Source of the DNA: Streptomyces armeniacus
GTDB taxonomy: Bacteria; Actinomycetota; Actinomycetes; Streptomycetales; Streptomycetaceae
Direction of reading: 5' to 3'
Length of the DNA stretch: 64,000 nt
Assembly: GCF_003355155.1 (NCBI RefSeq)
Contig: NZ_CP031320.1
Location: 978,369-1,042,368, forward strand
In this document: positions 61,208 through 64,000 of the stretch, piece by piece
How the letters are laid out: the number at the start of each line of letters is the position of its first letter
Position numbering within the stretch: the first letter of the stretch is position 1
The notes under the pieces: model-generated
Database searches by the model: none
What the model was told of the DNA's origin: nothing
What the model saw: the letters and a program-made list of their open reading frames with translations, nothing else
Program-made: the position numbers and the translations under genes

Positions 61208-61669
61208 TCAGGCCGGCTCCTCGTGCACGGTGATCCGGAACACCGGGTGCTTGTGCGCCGCGGCGAGCAGCTCCTCGTCGCTCGACTTGGCGTTGACGCC
61301 GTCGAAGAACCGGCCGACCTCCCAGCCCCAGCGCTTGAGATAGGCGCGCAGCACCTCGGGCTTCTCGGCGTCGGGCAGTTCGGTGGCGGTGAAGCGGTCG
61401 GTACGCCGCCTGCCGGACCGCAGCTCGCCGTTGCCCGCCTCGCGCAGGTTCCGCACCCACTGGGTGTGGCCGCGCGGGGCGACGAGGTACCGCTCGCCGG
61501 CGTGGCTGAGCGGGTTGACGGGAGTGGTGCGCCAGGCACCGGACTTGCGGCCGCGTACGGCGAGTTCGGACAGCCCGTAGAGGCGGATGCCGCGCCGGGC
61601 GAGCCAGGCGAGCGGGCGGTGCACGAGAACGGCCTCGTACCGGCCGGGCTTCAGATAGTGCGGCGACAT
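61208..61669 (-). CDS. Deazaflavin (F420)-dependent nitroreductase family protein
   Basis: A protein of 153 residues of the Ddn-like split-barrel family: LAWLARRGIRLYGLSELAVRGRKSGAWRTTPVNPLSHAGERYLVAPRGHTQWVRNLREAGNGELR. The SxxWR and pocket residues for F420 resemble those of known Ddn-type enzymes. It may reduce quinones or xenobiotic nitro groups. AAGGAG lies 5 nt before ATG 61669. It is divergent from a TetR gene with two matching operators between. Confidence 0.87.
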   Translation of the reverse strand: MSPHYLKPGRYEAVLVHRPLAWLARRGIRLYGLSELAVRGRKSGAWRTTPVNPLSHAGERYLVAPRGHTQWVRNLREAGNGELRSGRRRTDRFTATELPDAEKPEVLRAYLKRWGWEVGRFFDGVNAKSSDEELLAAAHKHPVFRITVHEEPA

Positions 61670-61684
61670 GGCGTCTCCTTTGTG

Positions 61685-61697
61685 TGAGCACTGCTCT
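61685..61697. promoter_or_regulatory. TetR operator copy 1 (TGAGC-N3-GCTCT)
   Basis: TGAGCACTGCTCT holds the palindrome GAGCA-C-TGCTC and is one mismatch from AGAGC-N3-GCTCT. It lies close to the deazaflavin-oxidoreductase start (61669). The centre-to-centre distance to copy 2 is 52 bp. Confidence 0.68.
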
Positions 61698-61736
61698 CGA
61701 TTGAGATCAGCGTTGCACGCGAGTGAAGGAAAAGCA

Positions 61737-61749
61737 AGAGCGGTGCTCT
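61737..61749. promoter_or_regulatory. TetR operator copy 2 (AGAGC-N3-GCTCT)
   Basis: AGAGCGGTGCTCT has perfect 5-bp arms. It lies 41 bp before the tetR start (61791), so it suits autoregulation. Confidence 0.68.
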
Positions 61750-61790
61750 CGTTCTTGGCCGATGCTCCGGAAGGTGGCACACTTCGTCCC

Positions 61791-62519
61791 ATGCCCAAGA
61801 TCCAGGGCGCCAGGGAGCGCGCCCGCACCGAGGTCACGGCGGCGATCAAGGACGAGGCCAGGCGGCAGCTCACCGAGCAGGGCGCCGCACGCCTGTCGCT
61901 CCGCGCCGTCGCCCGCGAGCTGGGGATGGTGTCCTCGGCCCTCTACCGCTACTTCCCCAGCCGTGACGACCTGCTGACGGCCCTGATCATCGACGCGTAC
62001 GACGCTGTCGGCGCCGCCGCCGAACGCGCCCTCGACGCGGCCCCGGCGCCGTCCCCGGACACCCACCTCGAGCGCTGGCTGGCCGTCTGCCGCGCGGTGC
62101 GGGCGTGGGCGCTGGACCACCCGCACGAGTACGCGCTCATCTACGGCTCGCCCGTACCCGGATACTCCGCACCCCAGGCCACCACCGGCCCGGCCTCCCG
62201 CGTCGCCCTCGCGCTGATCACCGTCGTCGGCGAGGCCGCCGCGGCGGGCGACCTGCGCGCACCCGCGGACGGCGCGGAGGCGGCGGCCGGGATGCGGGAG
62301 GACGCTGAACGGCTCGCCGAGCAGCTCGGCCTGGCGCTCACGCCGACGCTGATGGCCGAACTCGTCGCCACCTGGTCGCAGTTGTTCGGGCTGGTGAGCT
62401 TCGAGGTGTTCGGCCAGTTCAACCGGGTCGTCGAGGCCCGCGAGGAGTTCTTCGACCACGCCGCCGCCCGTCTCGCCCGCGGCCTCGGCATCGGGACCGG
62501 GGCGGACGGCGACGCGTGA
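61791..62519 (+). CDS. TetR-family transcriptional regulator
   Basis: A protein of 242 residues. The helix-turn-helix is EQGAARLSLRAVARELGMVSSALYRYFPSRDDLLTALI, and the C-terminal ligand domain is the TetR_C_13 type seen with WLAVCRAVRAWALDHPHEYALIYGSPVPGYSAP. It diverges from the deazaflavin oxidoreductase with two matching operators in the 121 bp between, so it likely represses both. No ribosome binding site is obvious directly before ATG 61791. Confidence 0.9.
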   Translation: MPKIQGARERARTEVTAAIKDEARRQLTEQGAARLSLRAVARELGMVSSALYRYFPSRDDLLTALIIDAYDAVGAAAERALDAAPAPSPDTHLERWLAVCRAVRAWALDHPHEYALIYGSPVPGYSAPQATTGPASRVALALITVVGEAAAAGDLRAPADGAEAAAGMREDAERLAEQLGLALTPTLMAELVATWSQLFGLVSFEVFGQFNRVVEAREEFFDHAAARLARGLGIGTGADGDA

Positions 62520-62615
62520 CGGCCGCCGCGACGGCGGCCCGGGGGAACCCCGTACTGCCCAGGGAGTACGGGTGAGCACCGCGCTCGGCTGACGCCGCCC
62601 CGCCGCCCGGCGGTC

Positions 62616-62621
62616 TAGCGT
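62616..62621 (+). promoter_or_regulatory. -10 box of the histidine kinase gene
   Basis: TAGCGT ends 6 nt before ATG 62628, without a ribosome binding site, so this looks like a leaderless start. Confidence 0.5.
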
Positions 62622-62627
62622 TGCCGT

Positions 62628-63869
62628 ATGAAACGAGCCCCTCTGCGCGACGGCCTGCCCGGCCCACCGCTGTGGCAGCGCTGGGTGGAGCGGCCCCCGG
62701 CGCTGGCGCGGCTGCCCTGGCCGTCGACCCTCGCGATCACCTTCATCACGCTCGTCGGCTCCGCCTTCGCCGCCAGCGAGCAGACGGACCGCGAGGCGCT
62801 CGACGTGTTCGCGCGGGTCCTGCTGGTGCTCGGCCCGGGGCAGCTGCTGCTGCGGCAGCGCCGTCCGGCGCTCGTGGCGCTCGGTACGAGCGCGGTGTGC
62901 GCGCTCTATCTCGCCCTCGGGTATCCGTACGGGCCGATCTACCTCTGCGTGATCGTCGGTACGTTCACAGCCGTCGTCGCCGGGCACCGCCGCGCCGCCT
63001 GGTCCGGGCTCCTCGTGCTGTGGAGCAGCCAGGTGCTGGTCGGCGCCTGGCTGTACCGCTGGCTGCCGCCCGCGGGCGACGGCGGCAGCGACTGGAGCTT
63101 CGCCCTCGCGCCCGCCGCCTGGATGATCGCGGTCGCCGCGGCGGCCGAGGTCGCGCGGGTGCGCCGGGAGCAGTGGGCCCGCCAGCGGGAGGAGCGGGAG
63201 GAGGCGGAGCGGCGCAAGACCGACGAGGAGCGGATGCGCATCGCACGCGAACTGCACGACGTACTGGCCCACAGCATCTCGGTGATCAACGTGCAGGCGG
63301 GCGTCGGGCTCGCGCTCCTCGACTCCGACCCCGAGCAGGCCCGTTCCGCGCTGACCACCATCAAGTCCGCCAGCAAGGAGGCGCTGGGCGAGGTACGGCA
63401 CGTCCTCGACACGCTGCGCACCCCCGGGGACGCGCCCCGCGCGCCCGCGCCCGGCCTCGAACGGCTGCCGGAGCTGGCCGAGCAGGCGGCGGGCGCCGGG
63501 CTGCGGGTCAGCACCGAGACCGAGGGGCGGCCCGCGGGGCTGCCGCCGGGAGCGGACCTGGCGGCGTTCCGCATCGTCCAGGAGGCGCTGACCAACGTGA
63601 TGCGGCACTCCGCGTCCCGGGAGGCGCGCGTACTGCTGCACTACGCGGGCGACGAGCTGCGCATCCGCGTCGACGACGACGGGCCGGCCGCCGAGCGCGG
63701 GCCGGGCGGCGGCGGCAACGGACTCGTCGGCATGCGCGAACGCGCCGCCGTGCTCGGCGGCTCCGTCGAGGCGGGGCCGCGCGGCGACGGCGGGTTCCGG
63801 GTGCTGGCCCGGCTCCCCCTGTCCGCCCCGGCTACCGTGAGCGGGTCCACCGAGAAGGAGGCATCGTGA
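62628..63869 (+). CDS. Two-component sensor histidine kinase, NarL/DesK type
   Basis: A protein of 413 residues. The N-terminal part has about four or five membrane helices with hardly any outside loop. A coiled-coil linker follows ([23 protein letters not shown]), then the HisKA_3 dimerisation region [25 protein letters not shown] with phospho-His near 210. The ATPase end has [40 protein letters not shown]. It shares a GTGA overlap with the response regulator gene, so the pair is co-expressed. The signal is unknown. Confidence 0.93.
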   Translation: MKRAPLRDGLPGPPLWQRWVERPPALARLPWPSTLAITFITLVGSAFAASEQTDREALDVFARVLLVLGPGQLLLRQRRPALVALGTSAVCALYLALGYPYGPIYLCVIVGTFTAVVAGHRRAAWSGLLVLWSSQVLVGAWLYRWLPPAGDGGSDWSFALAPAAWMIAVAAAAEVARVRREQWARQREEREEAERRKTDEERMRIARELHDVLAHSISVINVQAGVGLALLDSDPEQARSALTTIKSASKEALGEVRHVLDTLRTPGDAPRAPAPGLERLPELAEQAAGAGLRVSTETEGRPAGLPPGADLAAFRIVQEALTNVMRHSASREARVLLHYAGDELRIRVDDDGPAAERGPGGGGNGLVGMRERAAVLGGSVEAGPRGDGGFRVLARLPLSAPATVSGSTEKEAS

Positions 63870-64000
63870 TCCGCGTACTGCTGGCCGACGATCAGCTGCT
63901 CGTCCGCGCGGGCTTCCGCGCGCTGCTCGACGCGCAGCCCGACATCGAGGTCGTGGGCGAGGCCGCCGACGGGGCAGAGGCGTTGGCCATGGTGCGCGAA
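63866..64000 (+). CDS. NarL/LuxR-family response regulator (truncated by window end)
   Basis: Only the first 45 residues are inside the window: [20 protein letters not shown], then [25 protein letters not shown]. This is the receiver-domain start with acidic pocket DD and an expected phospho-Asp a little further on. The GTG start at 63866 overlaps the kinase stop (GTGA). It is surely the partner of the histidine kinase. Confidence 0.92.
   Translation, partial: MIRVLLADDQLLVRAGFRALLDAQPDIEVVGEAADGAEALAMVRE

Overview
The window is very GC-rich actinomycete chromosome, most likely from Streptomyces or a close relative. The signs are GC-saturated third codon positions with long antisense reading frames, many GTG starts, purine-rich ribosome binding sites, twin-arginine lipoproteins, PASTA-less serine/threonine kinases, a sugar ABC transporter without its own ATPase, a class F sortase, DUF5134, DUF6421 and DUF6986 proteins, and a multidomain polyketide synthase. 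I see no insertion sequence, prophage, integrase, CRISPR array, rRNA or tRNA. Gene density is high, and no stretch above 300 bases lacks a gene.

Layout: (1) 1-8.4 kb holds a MarR/ABC exporter pair, two small enzymes, a macrodomain protein, a NamZ-type exo-muramidase, a flavoprotein and a YjbQ protein. (2) 8.4-16.3 kb is one giant minus-strand gene for a stand-alone one-module polyketide synthase, AL-ACP-KS-AT-DH-KR-ACP-TE. Its AT has lost the segment with the catalytic His and has an altered N-terminal motif. (3) 16.4-31.2 kb holds catabolic and housekeeping genes with their regulators: PAP2/DAG-kinase fusion, HAD phosphatase, GntR/acyl-CoA dehydrogenase pair, esterase, lactonase, chelatase, GlcNAc-type kinase coupled to uracil-DNA glycosylase, ArsR/old yellow enzyme pair, FprA and TetR. 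(4) 31.4-34.4 kb is a minus-strand run DUF5134 - M56 peptidase - PAP2 - HAD. (5) 34.5-45.3 kb holds DUF6421, SDR, threonine aldolase, transglutaminase, PlsC, thioredoxin, etfBA and a DUF6986 aldolase-like gene with a clear promoter and operator. (6) 45.4-55.3 kb has two paralogous membrane Ser/Thr kinases with matching Cys-bearing ectodomains. They bracket a GH25 lysozyme, a LacI regulator and a ROK kinase, and are followed by a sugar ABC transporter operon. (7) 55.4-64 kb holds a TmrB-like/Nudix fusion, a sortase with a probable partner surface protein, an M20 dipeptidase, a geranylgeranyl-reductase-like enzyme, a TetR/deazaflavin-oxidoreductase pair and the start of a two-component system.

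Regulation is unusually legible. Several divergent regulator/target pairs have paired inverted repeats lying over the promoters: TACGA-N6-TCGTA for ArsR, AGAGC-N3-GCTCT for TetR, and GACAACGTTGTC for LacI. At least eight genes look leaderless, with a TANNNT box 6-8 nt before the start codon. The heptamer CGTACGG recurs throughout coding and non-coding sequence, and forms a helically phased array between 2465 and 2561. All functions are read from sequence motifs and remembered family features; no database search was run.
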